Of a stretch of DNA of 64,000 nt, positions 38,836 through 50,350 are shown in pieces. The stretch comes from Micrasema longulum. Taxonomy: Eukaryota > Arthropoda > Insecta > Trichoptera > Brachycentridae. The stretch spans positions 124,001-188,000 of the forward strand of contig JAGVSM010002963.1 of NCBI GenBank assembly GCA_022494885.1, given 5' to 3'. The first letter of the stretch is position 1. Each line of letters begins with the position of its first letter. Position numbers and translations under genes: made by a program. Under the pieces are notes generated by a model. The model ran no database searches and was not told the origin of the DNA. It worked only from the letters and a program-made list of their open reading frames with translations.

Positions 38836-39106
38836 TAAGGCCTTAGTTAAATTAACTGTGCTCATTTCGACATGTAATACTGAATTATTTTATGGTAACG
38901 AGCCACAGCCTCGGATTGATGTCAATAGCAATTATGTTGATGGAAGAATAAAACTTCCATTCGCGATAATCATTACAGTATAACCTTTCAAGGTGGTGTA
39001 GTTTCGGCTCCCCAAACCTGTTCCGAATAATGCAACGCACGTTTAATGCACACTAGCTACATTCTAAGAAGTAAATATACTATGTACATATATATATTAT
39101 ATAGAT

Positions 39107-39175
39107 AGTTAGCAGAGTTATCTTCAGTTGTCTATAAAGTAAAAGGAAATTTTCTCTGCGAAAATGTATATGATA
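39107..39175. mobile_element. MITE M1, copy E (left part)
   Basis: AGTTAGCAGAGTTATCTTCA and GTCTATAAAG match copy A; the copy resumes after the Helitron (TATTTCAAACATTTAAG at 39,852). Confidence 0.5.
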
Positions 39176-39851
39176 CTAGCGGACCCGACAGACGTTGTCC
39201 TGCCTGAACGTTGACTTTACTGCTATTACCTTGGAAATAGACTTCATTAATAAGTAGGTAGATTGAATTCCAAAAGCAAAAATTATTAATATTAAAATAT
39301 TTCAATTTAAGTAGGAACCTAGGTTGAATTCCAAAACATAAAATATTACATTTTCAATTATAGAATCTTATTGCAAATGTTAAACTCGGCTCTTCTCACC
39401 AACGGGGAAAGTGCTCTCCTGTTCATGAATGCGATTTTCAAAACGATTTACTGTCAGTTAATATTATTTTAGTGTTACTAAAAAATCCAGTAAAAATAAA
39501 GAAATTAAAAGAAATTATAAGGAATGTAAGGAAATAATCTGATTGCAATCCATAAAAAGCGAATATGTTATTTGTAAACATTCAAAAACAAACTTTTTTT
39601 AAACACAAAAAACAACCTCCTTCCATTTTTTTTGTATATGCATTTTCGCCGAATGCAACCGTGGTAGGTCGATGAAAAGAATATATTTATGCTTGTAACT
39701 TTTTTTCACAGATTCGATTGAAAATTTTAATATCTACGAACACGCACAGCGCAAAGATCTACATTTCACTGAAAACCGCACCTAAATCGGTTTAGCCGTT
39801 TAAGAGAAGTCCAGTGACACCACACGTACATACGAATTATATATATAAAGA
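39176..39851 (-). mobile_element. Non-autonomous Helitron
   Basis: On the minus strand it begins TCTTTATATATATAATTCGT at 39,851, preceded by A, and ends GGGTCCGCTAG at 39,176, followed by T: the TC start, CTRR end and A/T insertion site of Helitrons. A weak GGAC...GTCC stem lies just before the end. 676 bp, no Rep/helicase coding. It is inserted in a copy of MITE M1. Confidence 0.7.
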
Positions 39852-40013
39852 TATTTCAAACATTTAAGTTTATAATTTAAAATTCTCGATGGAAGTTCAT
39901 TAAAAATAATTATAGATTTATTGTTTCAGCATTTACTTTGTGGAAAAACATTTTGAATTTATTTCAAATAAAACACTTTGTAAATTTACCACACAAGAGT
40001 TTAATACATTAAA

Positions 40014-40060
40014 ACACGACTAGTTTCGGGTAATCAGTATTACCCATCCTCAGGTGTAAA
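40014..40060 (-). ncRNA. Hammerhead-ribozyme-like motif
   Basis: Minus strand: ACAC, then CTGAGGA, T, a GGGTAA/TTACCC hairpin, GAAAC, TA, GTC, then GTGT. ACAC can pair with GTGT (stem I), AC with GT around TA (stem III), and the CUGANGA and GAAA core is present in order. One extra U sits between the core and stem II, which canonical hammerheads lack. Such ribozymes are known in Penelope-like retroelements. Activity unproven. Confidence 0.35.
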
Positions 40061-40609
40061 TATAAACTAAACTTAAATACATACACAGATTAATACTTAG
40101 GTACTGATAGGGTCTGGCGGAAGGGGGAAGGCAATGTGTGGTGGAGGGGGTGGGATTTTCCTAATTATGGGGAATATTGATAGCAGGGGTGATGCATTTT
40201 GAAATATAATATTATTAATTAAAGTTTTCTCTGAATTGAAATTTTTTGTATTTCAATATTTTCTAAATTGTTCATCATGATTTCTTTATTTATGACCGTA
40301 TGCAAAAGTTTAATTTTGTGTGAATGAAAAGAATGGTTTGTATCCATAATATGGTTTGCGAATTCAGAAAAACTATTACTAGAAAGTCCACGGCGGTTCG
40401 TTAATTCTAATTTTATAATTTCTCGCAGTTAGGAGATTCGCAATTTTATAAATATTTTTGAAAAATATATTATTTTTTTTTAAATTGTAATTTAAATCAA
40501 AATGAATAAAACTAAAATAAAAAAATAAAAAAAGAAACGTTGCTGGTCAATTAAATGCTCTTTTTTTTAATTTTTTTACCGCGCGTGAGAAAATATTTTT
40601 TGTATCCGA

Positions 40610-40690
40610 TTTCCCGGAGGGGTGAACTTCCTCATTGAAAATAACTCCGTTAACTTCCGATTGTAATACGGGGCCTGCGGGCTGAGATGA
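40610..40690. mobile_element. MITE M1, end fragment (copy F)
   Basis: TAACTCCGTTAACTTCCGAT then TGTAATACGGGGCC. Confidence 0.5.
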
Positions 40691-41009
40691 CTCGTGGGAT
40701 CGTTTTATTATGCGACCGATTTAAGATAAGATGAATAAAGTGTCGAATTGGTGTTCGATTTTATTGTATGTGGGAGGTAATAATATATATAAGTCTTAAA
40801 AATAATCACAAAAGAAAATTACAATACACCTTTTTAGTACGTAGGTGTATGGCATAAAACGCATACATATAGATACTAGATGCTGCAAAAAATGTGGGTA
40901 CTGAAACATACGAAAATGAATAAGAAACTCAGTAATATACGTTAGTATTCAAAACAAATACAGAATTCTTAATTTCTTCAAAATCTGGGATAAGGTAGGT
41001 GAGATATTA

Positions 41010-41095
41010 TTATTATTATGGATAACTTATATAGCGCCATTTTCGTAATATAACACCTAAAGGGCGCTGTACAAAGTGATTATAGAAAGAAATAA
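41010..41095 (-). mobile_element. Non-LTR 3' end fragment, family P
   Basis: ATTATTATGGATAACTTATA then TAGCGCCATTTTCGTAATAT and AGGGCGCTGTACAAAG, reverse of the end at 21,900. Confidence 0.55.
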
Positions 41096-41304
41096 ATTTA
41101 ATTTCAACTTTTTTAATTTGTAATTTAAGAAAAACAATGTACTTTGTCATCCACATGCCAAGGATTTATTCAAATGATTTATTACCCAATAACAATTTGG
41201 CATGGTATTTTGGTTCGAAATCGATCGTCTGACATTTTGGCCTGTTGTAGTACAAAAAACGCGTTAAAAAAATATCGTTTGACTGTGAGTATAAATATTC
41301 TGTA

Positions 41305-41400
41305 TCTAGGCGGACGGACAATACAATGCTGTGTGTGAAATAAAACCAAAACTCTGGACGAGTGTTTTCCACTCGATGGTTTCTCTCGCTAAAAAAGTGT
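41305..41400 (+). repeat. Repeat X, copy 1
   Basis: GGCGGACGGACAATAC ... GTGTGTGAAATAAAACC ... GACGAGTGTTTTCCACTCGA; also at 58,262-58,360 and reversed at 61,088-61,205. Confidence 0.6.
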
Positions 41401-41639
41401 TTAAGTGTTCCGCTTCTCCTACATACGGTTGACACGGCGAAATTCCTGCGGTTCGGCTGTTATGGTTTCGCAGCGTAGGTGTGCTACGGGCGATATCAAC
41501 CACCGAGTGCGAAAAAGGAAAGATGATAATGTGACTATAAATTCTGATACGCCGTGTATTAAAATTTACGTATCTGAGTAAATTTTTTGTGTAAAAATAT
41601 ATTGACAATTATAATTATGCTGAGTATAATAAAAGGTTA

Positions 41640-42545
41640 ACAAAGAGATGATCCGTTCGTGTTGTGGTTCGTTATGGGCGGTGTGAAGAGACTTGTATGT
41701 AAGTACGGAAATAATATTGCATGGAGGGAGTGTGTTTAGTTAGTAAATGGACGAAACGTTGTGTTTATTTTTAGCTCTCTTGCGCAAGTCAGAAGTGAGA
41801 AGCTGCGGAGAGGAATTATTATACGAGTATGTAAATATATTCGGCCGAACTGGAAACATGATGCACTGATGCAGCCATTTCTGCTCGTAATATTCACCGT
41901 CATTCTTTCAGCAGCAACACTCTCCCGTCGCATTATTTGTAACTAAAATGGAGGCAAGATGATCCGTCTTATACTGCAGGCGCCAGCCCGTGGACTGTGA
42001 CCGGAGATTTAAAATATGATAGACAAAGAAGCAAATATTCAGGTCGAATTAAATGCTGACATAACTGCCTGTTTTAAATCCGAACGGCTAAATGCAGTAT
42101 CTAGACTGGCTAGATGCTGCTCTATTAAAATATAAAAGTATCTAGCCGTAAAAACGATGCCACCATAAAAAATAAGTTTAGTTACTGTATTTTTTTCCAT
42201 CGGTTAATTATCTTTCTGGTTGTACGTATCGATATGTCAAAAGAGCCAGCTTTGTTATACCTCGGTAGATAAATACATACGAAAGTTAAGAATAGCGTCG
42301 TGGTAATTGTCAAAAGTCATATAAAAATCACGTTGAAGGCGGGAATTTTTTTCTTGAATTGGGATTTATTGGAGTTTATAATCGCTTTTAAGTTGTCGCT
42401 TTAAATCGCAGAAGCCCATTTAAAATATAAATGCAAACTATTTTTAATTTTAATTAAGTAAGGAACGCGGACTAAATTTTCGGCGTTATTCATTAGTTGG
42501 ATTGGATCATATAGCGTCGAGATTACAAGTCAGTAGAACATACCG
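41640..42545. other. Intergenic, nothing recognised
   Basis: No supportable gene or repeat assignment. Confidence 0.45.
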
Positions 42546-42549
42546 AGGT

Positions 42550-42640
42550 AGATACAGATAGTACAGAGTACAGAAGTTAAGTGTACCGTCTCGGTATGTA
42601 CCGATACAGATAGCCTTTATAATCGCGGCCCAGGCCCCTT
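42550..42640. mobile_element. MITE M1, end fragment (copy I)
   Basis: ACCGTCTCGGTATGTACCGA then TAATCGCGGCCCAGGCCCC resembles the ends of copies C and D. Confidence 0.45.
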
Positions 42641-43280
42641 TCCACCAGTTAAAAAATAATCGATTAGATAATAAATAGTTTTATTTTTCAATGACTCAAT
42701 GGTTCATATTAAATTTGTTGTCATTGTGGGTAGCGGTCAGGAATGCGGATCTCACTCACTTTCATTTAAACTACTAAATGAAAAACTACACGTTTCTATT
42801 AACTCATCTCGGTCCCATTTCTGGGAATGCCTTAATTAGGCAGATTCCGAAACTAATCATGCGTATAGCAAATACAAAAACTAAAATAACAACATTTTGT
42901 ATATTTGATATTTTTCTCAGAAATTTCCGATGAATATTCATAATGAACTAAGTATGTAAAAAACGCCACGGCCAACCCACGGAAAAATGTTCCGAGTTTT
43001 ATAAAAAACAAATGACAGCTTAATAGCTATGAGTTATTTATTTATTTAATCTTAAACTAGTACATACATAATTTATGAATGTCATAGTTATAACTGAAAT
43101 CAGGAAACTATATATTAATGATCAATATCAGTATACGTACTATTCACAATATACTTTTTTAAGAACTTACTTCTTTGGTACGGACTTATTTTTTAAACTT
43201 AGATTTAAATAAAATTGGTTTCTTTTTTCTTCTCCTATTTCTAATGGTTTTTCTGTATATCGCACATCGAATAAATCGTA

Positions 43281-43411
43281 CGGAGGCAAAATAAGGTAGT
43301 GGTTTGGACGCTTGACTCACACACGGGAGGTTCCGAGTTCGATTCCCGGTGAGAACGCAAGAATTAAATGTGATTTTTCTCAACCATAATTGTGCTCTGT
43401 GATTGGGCCTC
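43281..43411 (+). mobile_element. tRNA-derived SINE, family 2
   Basis: GGTAGTGGTTTGGACGCTTG (box A side) and GTTCGATTCCCGGTGAGAAC (box B side), followed by TTTTTCTCAACCATAATTGT GCTCTGTG; matches 58,023-58,144 in reverse. Confidence 0.75.
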
Positions 43412-43658
43412 CTGGGTACTTATTCCGATGGGAAGTTAAAATTTATCTTCAATTTTATCTACAAAGTAAAATTAAGTTTTATGTATGAAAATCAGAATAT
43501 GCGTTATTTTTTTTTTTTCTAAACATGTTCAATTATAGGTTACTGACGAAGATACTTTAAATGTTCATGCAAATATACTCAATTTCGAACACAAATATCG
43601 GTGTTTCTTTATAGACAGTCAAAGATAACTCTGTTAACTTCCCATTTTAATCGGGTCC
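43412..43658. mobile_element. MITE M1, copy G
   Basis: GGTACTTATTCCGATGGGAA ... TATCTTCAATTTTATCTAC ... GTTAACTTCCCATTTTAATC GGGTCCC. Near full length. Confidence 0.8.
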
Positions 43659-44244
43659 CAGCAGCGCAATCACAAATGATTATCGACGTGCTTAAAAACA
43701 TGCTAAGTATTTGAGCGATCACAATGAACAATAATGAACATGCTTATCGCAGTGATAAGTCAAAGTGTGTGTAATCTCTAAGTCAACGCTCGTGTCAGTT
43801 TGTTTTTTGTTTTCTTCGTAAATAAATACACTGGCGAAAAATCTGCGTTTACAATAAAAAATAATTCAATATATTGCATTTGCAAAATAGTAAAGAGTAT
43901 CTAATACAATAAAGTGAAAATTAAATTACAATTACTATGGCGACTGCTTTTCTTGATATTTGGCTTGCCAACCTCCGGCTAAATGCAGGGAATAGCATGA
44001 TGAATAATAAATAAATAAATAAAAATAGCATTTTAGGAATATTTTCCATATTTACACCGGTAAAATTCAAATTTGTCATTGCGCAGCAAGATTATACGTC
44101 GCGAAACGTATTTTTTTTTACATTTAATAATAGGTGTTCACGGATGTTGCATTGTGATCGCGGATACGATAAACAAACATGGTGAGAAATAGTTATCACG
44201 TCGCTTATTAGCACGTCGATAGTTATTTGTGATTGAGCTACAGG
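43659..44244. mobile_element. DNA element with about 35-bp terminal inverted repeats
   Basis: CAGCAGCGCAATCACAAATG then ATTATCGACGTGCTTA at the left; at the right GCACGTCGATAGTTATTTGT then GATTGAGCTACAGG. About 586 bp, no transposase. The CAG start hints at a hAT-type element (inference). Confidence 0.75.
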
Positions 44245-44334
44245 TCTGTTGTGGTGCAAAAAATTTAATAAAAAATAAATTTTTCCTAACTAAAAAAATT
44301 CTGAATTTTAGTTTTGTAATAAATTACGAAAAAT

Positions 44335-44395
44335 TATCTCTTTCTATCCTCTTTGCCTATCTTTACAGGGAAGCAGCATAATGGTTTGTTTGCAA
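44335..44395 (+). pseudogene. RTE-type 3' end fragment
   Basis: CTATCCTCTTTGCCTATCTT then ACAGGG and ATAATGGTTTGTTTGC resembles the terminal part at 61,800-61,855. Confidence 0.45.
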
Positions 44396-44519
44396 AATTT
44401 TTAATGTGTAGCTTTAATTCCTCGTCTTCGTGAGAAAAAAAACTGCCGAATTCTGCCAGACGCCGAACCTTTTTATATGGGATAACGTTAGTATTAGGTA
44501 TTAGGTGGGTAGCAAATCT

Positions 44520-44755
44520 CCCATGTCATGTTGTGTCAAACGCTAAATCTGGGTCCTCCGAGGACACGAGTCGACGCCGACGCCGAGTTCCCACACGGGA
44601 CGGGGCCGCGGGCGCGGGCGGGGTTCGCTAATCTCGACTCCACGGCTCCTCGACACTCGACACACGTGCAGAGCGGACGGCGCGCTGCTGTGCCAGTCGG
44701 AGACAGCGATGTGGACTTCAGTCCTACGGTAAATTGGACACAAATAATATTTTCT
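44520..44755. promoter_or_regulatory. CpG-dense island, candidate promoter or first exon
   Basis: About 200 bases with very many CpGs (GACGCCGACGCCGAGTTC, GGGGCCGCGGGCGCGGGCGG) in AT-rich surroundings; an E-box CACGTG at about 44,664; donor-like ACG|GTAAAT at 44,729 on the plus strand. Open frames on both strands look like base-composition effects. Orientation unknown; may be an upstream Ptp69D promoter, another gene, or a repeat. Confidence 0.35.
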
Positions 44756-44883
44756 TGCGCATGGTAAAAATTAGAGCGTTAAATTGTAAGTCAAAATGTC
44801 TTGAAAATGTACGAAAAAACAATCAAAAATATTTATGTTTGTAAGTGAAAATTCTTGATGGAAGTTCATTGTAATTTATTATA

Positions 44884-45195
44884 TAAATAAAAGACGAGTG
44901 ATACTTTAATTTACGAATTTGAAATATCCAGGGACCGGTTTTATCGCTATCGCGACATCTTCGAGACTGGTATCTTCTATTAACTGAACAGTGTCATAAT
45001 ATTATTATTAAGTTCAGTCGTTTCAGGGTTCCTTAATAATATTATGACACTGAACACATCAAGAACTCCTTAATAATATTATGACACTGTTCAGTCAAAA
45101 GAAGATACCAGTCTCGAGATTGTCGCGAAAGCGATGAAACCGGTCACTGGATATTTCAAATTTGTAAATTAAAGTATCGCTCGTCTTTTATTTTT
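44884..45195. mobile_element. Large palindromic MITE
   Basis: Arms of about 115 bp: AAAGACGAGTGATACTTTAA ... GTCATAATATTATTA on the left and the inverted series ending TTAAAGTATCGCTCGTCTTT on the right. A third piece of the arm (CTTAATAATATTATGACACT) is repeated in the centre at 45,032-45,051. Confidence 0.85.
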
Positions 45196-45244
45196 TCTAA
45201 ATAAAAACGAACTATATATAAGGTGGCCACTTTGTTTGATGTTT

Positions 45245-45378
45245 AAACATAGGCAGAACGGTGAATGTTACATAGTGTGTAAAGTGTCCACTTAAACCAG
45301 CTAACGACAGGTCATAAGCCCTGCAAATGCCATATTCCTTCTCAAACGTGTTTCCCCTCTCTGGTGCAACAAATTTAG
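45245..45378 (-). repeat. Repeat Y, copy 5
   Basis: AACATAGGCAGAACGGTGAA ... CAGGTCATAAGCCCTGCAAA ... CTCTCTGGTGCAACAAATTT in reverse orientation. Confidence 0.6.
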
Positions 45379-45516
45379 CACTTCATTTTTTAAAATCATA
45401 TCGCTCCAAGATAACATTCTTCGGTGGATCCCACATTTCAAACGATTCAAGGCGGTTTATAATATTAATTTTAAGAGTCCACGCCTCCACCGTACAGTAA
45501 GACTGACCGTATATAT

Positions 45517-46195
45517 ACGAGGCATATACAAAAAGTAAGAGTACTCAATTTTCAACCAAACGAGTTCAAACGCGCCTTGGTGGCGTTAGCCGTGTGCGGG
45601 CGGGCGTTGTCGTGCAACAAACACATTCCCTTTTTCAAAATTCCCCTCCGTTTGTTTTGATTTTCTTCTTTTGAGCTTTTTTACGGTCTCACAGTATCGT
45701 GCTGCAGTAATCGTCTCCCTCAGAGGCAAAAAATCAATCAAAATTATCCCTCTTCGGTCACCAAAACCAAAACACGGATGTCATCATTTTTTTTGGCCGA
45801 AATTGAGGTTTTGAATTTTTTGTCAGATTGGGAACTAGTGTTCCGCCACTGTGATGACTGTCTTTTTGTCTCAGGGGTGTTATGAGCCACCCATGTTTCA
45901 TCACCAGTCATAATGAAGCTCAGAAAATCCTCACCTTCCAATTTAAACCGCTCTAAGAACTCGCGAGCTGCCTTACTTTATGACAGCACGCACCTCGCAC
46001 TTGGCTGGATTTCTTATGGACATCTTTCACAGAAACGAACACTACGAGGCAAGTTTTGGTACTAACGAAGGTCGCCGGGACTCGTTGTGTTCAGGAGACC
46101 CCCCCCCCACTACCAATAAGTGTTGCCAACTTTTAGAATAAAAATCCTCACGGCACGAGAACCAAACAGTTCTCTTACTTTCTGGATGTGCCTCG
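45517..46195 (-). mobile_element. mariner transposon, internally deleted
   Basis: Inverted ends CGAGGCATATACAAAAAGTA and, inverted from 46,195, CGAGGCACATCCAGAAAGTA, each bordered by TA (45,515-45,516 and 46,196-46,197). 679 bp instead of the usual 1.3 kb. The minus strand encodes a transposase start at 46,023 (MSIRNPAKCEVRAVIK) fused after a deletion to the catalytic core. Confidence 0.9.
45552..46023 (-). pseudogene. mariner transposase remnant
   Basis: Motifs in one frame: FLSFIMTGDETWVAHNTPET (first catalytic Asp in GDETW) and later CLLHDNARPHTANATKA (second Asp in HDNARPH). Four stops lie between them, the DNA-binding domain is deleted, and the third Asp region is missing. The enzyme cannot be functional. 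Confidence 0.9.
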
Positions 46196-46299
46196 TATAA
46201 CATTTAGCCATTCGTTGTCTCAGGTTTTGGTTTATGTAAAAAATAACAATGGTACATGAAATCACCAGCAATCTTTTCGATCGAGCTTTGTGTTTCAAT

Positions 46300-48050
46300 C
46301 CGCCAAGATATGGCCGCTTCGCAAAGAGTCCGTATTAAGATGACGCTCGCGACGATCGCGTGTTATGGCATATGAACCCAGAACTTGACCCTCGACCGAT
46401 GATTACACCCGGACTACTAACCAATTTTGGCAGATTAATATTAAGTACCTTATTTTAATACCGGAGCTGGCTTGCGGCTACGGACAGCTGTCACAATAAT
46501 ATTGGGAACGGTAGAAATATTCCTATGAAATTAATAGAAAAAAATACGACGCACGCGGCTGAATTTCGTAAAAGTAGAATAAATTCAAACACGATTTCTG
46601 ATACCGCCAGATTAATTGAACCAATCTTTGATCTCTCAACTCTAGACGCAAGTTTCCCACAATTCTTCAAATCCAAGTCACATGAGACATCTAACACATA
46701 AATTATTGTACATTTTTTTGCATTAATTGAACGCAGTTATACAGAAAGCAGTCAGCCAGTCCACAATTTTGAATAAACAAGATATTGGTGTTTTTTGAAT
46801 AAATAAGATAATTCTATGTTCTGATAAAAACAACCAGGCCGCTTTCATACAAAACAAAACAAACTGAAAAAATCTCATTCTGAAAATAGTGTTGATCACA
46901 AAAACGGCATTTCTCAATTTTCAGAAAAACCCACAGCGCTAGAAAAATCTTACTCTGTATCTTACTTTGATCGGAAAATTATTGTCGCAGAAATCTTGTT
47001 ATTTTTAATAAATTAAAATGGGTAAATACACGAGTACCTACTTTAATTTTATAAATTCATTAGTTTAAAAATACCTGTAGTAAAAAAAACATGTTTTCAT
47101 ACAGAATGTCACCTCATACATTCAAAGTTTGAATGAGGTATCATTTAATATAAGTTCTGGCTATTTTCTGCAAAATGCGTATTTTAGGTTACGTGGTCAG
47201 CCAGTCTTTAAAAAATCCCCAAACTTCATTTTATACATAATGAAATTATTTTTAAAGTTAGTATAAGAAATTAATTTTGAAAACAGACTTTAAAATCATT
47301 AAAACTGGTCAAATGCATAATTAAATTCTTAAGTACATTATAAAGAAAACAAATGTATGCATTCTTTATCATTTTTCTGGAAGTATTTATACTCCAAGGA
47401 GATCGGTTTTTTATAACCCCAATAACTATGTCAGGGCTGGTATTCTGAACGCTTTTCAGCGCGTTCAGAATACCACTCCTGAGCGAAATCTCATGCAATA
47501 TTTTACGCTCACGGAAGTCGCTCGACTGCAAGTCAGAATTCACCCATGAATATAGCAGTTTTGCTGAATACGGTTTCTGTACATAATATGGACATATTTT
47601 TATGTGCATATCGGCATTTAAGCAGCTTTCTCCTTTCTATTCATTAAAATTTCACTTGTAATGTTTTTTTTAACATGATTTTCAGTCTACAATACGTAAT
47701 TATTATTTTTTATTTGTTTATTCACATGAAGATACATATTACAAAAAAAAAAAAATATCGTATCTCTAACTCTACGAGGTCCCGGTGTATACCAAAATTG
47801 AATCGATCCATGTCAAAGGGGCACAAGTCCACACAAGACTCAAAGTTTTAAAAAATCGATAAAAACTGTCACTTAAATTTTTTTAAGGAACTTGTACTTT
47901 CAATCAATAATTTGGTATAAATGAGTAATACTGGAATAAAAGTTTATTAAAAATATTATTTTGTTGGTAAGTTTTTTTATTACTTTTTTTAAATCCACGG
48001 AGTTGTTCCCTTTTAGCATGTAAATATTTTTCTAAAAACGAAAAAATTGA
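46300..48050. other. Intergenic, mostly unassigned
   Basis: Contains a short palindrome at 47,438-47,472 (TATTCTGAACGC/GCGTTCAGAATA) and a repeat Z piece. Other ORFs of 60-110 residues show no motif. Confidence 0.4.
47530..47660 (-). repeat. Repeat Z, copy 4
   Basis: AAGTCAGAATTCACCCATGA to TTTCTATTCATTAAAATTT. Confidence 0.6.
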
Positions 48051-48330
48051 AATCATGTTTTATTATTTTTTCTGTAAGAAAGTATTACAATTCGGTGGTT
48101 ACAATATTAAGGTGATTCTAAACGAAAATATGAAACTTGTTATTTATAGATGGCGCTTTTATGCCATTTTTACGTTTATTTTCAATGGAAATTTTACAAA
48201 ACTTGGTTTGCGGAAACTTTGCACTATATTTATTGTAACAAATACCATGACAATATAATTTAGAACCTTTTCACAAAATGATGTACAAAACTAAAAAAAA
48301 TATCTTATTTTTTGTCTATCTATACATCGC

Positions 48331-48563
48331 ACCTTCGGTGCAACAAAGTCACAATTCGGGACCCTTTTTTTGTTACGTCTTCCATTAGCATAATAATTCA
48401 TAATATGCTTTTAACGTGAAACTATAGCAAAAACAATTAATTTTATCAAGATTTAAAACCTAGTCCAAATAGGAATCCAGTAATAAGGCAATAAATGCGA
48501 AACTTAAAAGTCCTCTCCTGTAAAATTAAAAAAAAAAACTGTTGTGCCTTTGTTGCACCGAAG
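48331..48563. mobile_element. Possible MITE with 19-bp inverted ends
   Basis: CACCTTCGGTGCAACAAAG at 48,331 and CTTTGTTGCACCGAAGG at 48,547; about 230 bp, AT-rich interior. Confidence 0.5.
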
Positions 48564-49079
48564 GTTTGAAATATATTCTAAGTCTACTTCCTACAGTTAA
48601 ATATTTAGTAAAAAAAAAAATATCTCAATTAAAAGTCAGTAAATTTAATGCAAAAATAATAACAAATATTCTAGAATGATTTATAGTTCTCATTTATTTT
48701 CTACCTCCGTTCCTTAGTCAACATCGCGATAACATTCGACGGTCTAGGTTAGCACAATAATTCTGTTTCCGCTTTCTCGTCGGATTCGCCGCTTTATCCA
48801 CGTTGAAATGTCTTAAATATCCTTCAGCGTGTCACGTTGGATTTTTAAGGTAAAACTACTAAACTGACAGCTGTCATATTGCCAGGGCACTCATTAAAGT
48901 ATTGCCACTTAATGAAATGTTTTAATCTAATTACATGTTAAATGGAAACTTGTCAATGGATTAGTCTTCTTTTAACATGGAACTAAAATCGCTGTAATAA
49001 TTTTCTAAGAGTTATTTGTTAAATTAGAGCCTTTTTGTAAGATATTGAACGAGGACTAAAAGATATATGAAACGAAATA

Positions 49080-49850
49080 TTATCATCTGTGTCTAGTATA
49101 CGAGATTTAGGTATTATACTTGAAAACTAAACTTTCTTTTAAAATTAATATTGACAATTTTATCAATAAATCCCTAAAACTCCTTGGATTTATTAACAGA
49201 AGCACAACTGACTTCAAAAATATCAACACCCTTAAAACTCTCTTCTATTCCCTAGTTCGCCCACACCTTCCTCTGTTATCTGGTCTCCATATTGTGATGT
49301 TAACATAAAAAATATCGAATCAGTTCAACATCGATTTTTAAGAAAGATATGTTGGAGGTTGGTCTTATTAAGAGACCAATATACGTATAATGAGTTAGAA
49401 ACTAGCTTAAATATATCTTCTCTTCAAGACCGTCGAAATAAATCCGAATTCTAGTCCTATTTAAAATTCTCAACTTACTCTTTGATGCGCCTGAACTACT
49501 GACATAACAACAATAAAATTAAATATCCCAACTAGAAACCTCAGACAAAACTGACTCTTTCATACCGATAACCATAGAACCAACTATGGTTTCCATTCCC
49601 CTATGCCCAAAATTCTTAGGTCTGCCAACAAACATACCAGTCTTGATTTCTTTGATAACAAGTTGTCTTCTTTCAATCGATCACTGAATCAAATTAAATT
49701 ATAAACACCCCTCTCCCGCTTCCACTCCCATTAAGTCTACCATATACCATTGTGTCTTTCTGCTTTCATTTATAATCATTTTCCACGTATAAATATTATG
49801 TACTTAAAAATGCCCATTGTGCGTATATTTAAATAAATAAAAATAAAATG
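49080..49850 (+). pseudogene. Jockey-like non-LTR C-terminal fragment, decayed
   Basis: 49,120-49,300 reads KTKLSFKINIDNFINKSLKL and LGFINRSTTDFKNINTLKTL, parallel to KLTFIPHIDTITNKAMKCLG at 51,640. Later pieces (LNIPTRNLRQN, HRTNYGFHSPMPKIL) are in shifted frames. A weak ATAAATAAA tail ends near 49,850. Confidence 0.75.
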
Positions 49851-50261
49851 TGTATTTTTTAAATAATCATACATAAAAATGTCGAAATCACCAAAAGTGT
49901 GACTTGTGCCCTTTTAACATGGATCCATTCAATTATAGTCTCGTGGCGTTCGCATTGGTATTCATTTCTTTTACATTCTAATCGAATTGAATTAAAGTAG
50001 TTTTTTTAATTTGATCGAGTGGTTCCATTAAGAAGTTAGTTAGTTAATTATTTCTAGTGTAGCACGATTAGATAATTAGCCGAGATTATTACGGCACTGT
50101 ACAGGTACATTATATAGTATATAAATATGTACAGCATAGTAGGCCCGGCCTTGGCCTGCTGAAGGCTACGACAGTGCCCGACCGCTCTCGACCACCTGTA
50201 TTTCGTACTCCATACCTGGTAATGCCGATTAAGTTATTTACAATTAATTTAATTACGTATC

Positions 50262-50350
50262 GTCGTCATCATCATACCCTTATCTCGGCCATCTGCTGCA
50301 TGGGCGTTGGGTGATCTGTCTTACGCTTCAGGTGCCGGTCGAGCTAATGA
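50262..50350 (-). mobile_element. SINE family 1 fragment
   Basis: GCTGCATGGGCGTTGGGTGATC and CTTACGCTTCAGGTGCCGGT align with the body at 60,850-60,945. Confidence 0.45.

Noticed and set aside
43186..43383. Minus-strand ORF containing GNRTRNLPC
   Set aside because: It is the reverse translation of the SINE box B region, a common false ORF.
46491..46697. Minus ORF MLDVSCDLDLKNCG...
   Set aside because: Single short frame without motif or copies; not supportable as a gene.
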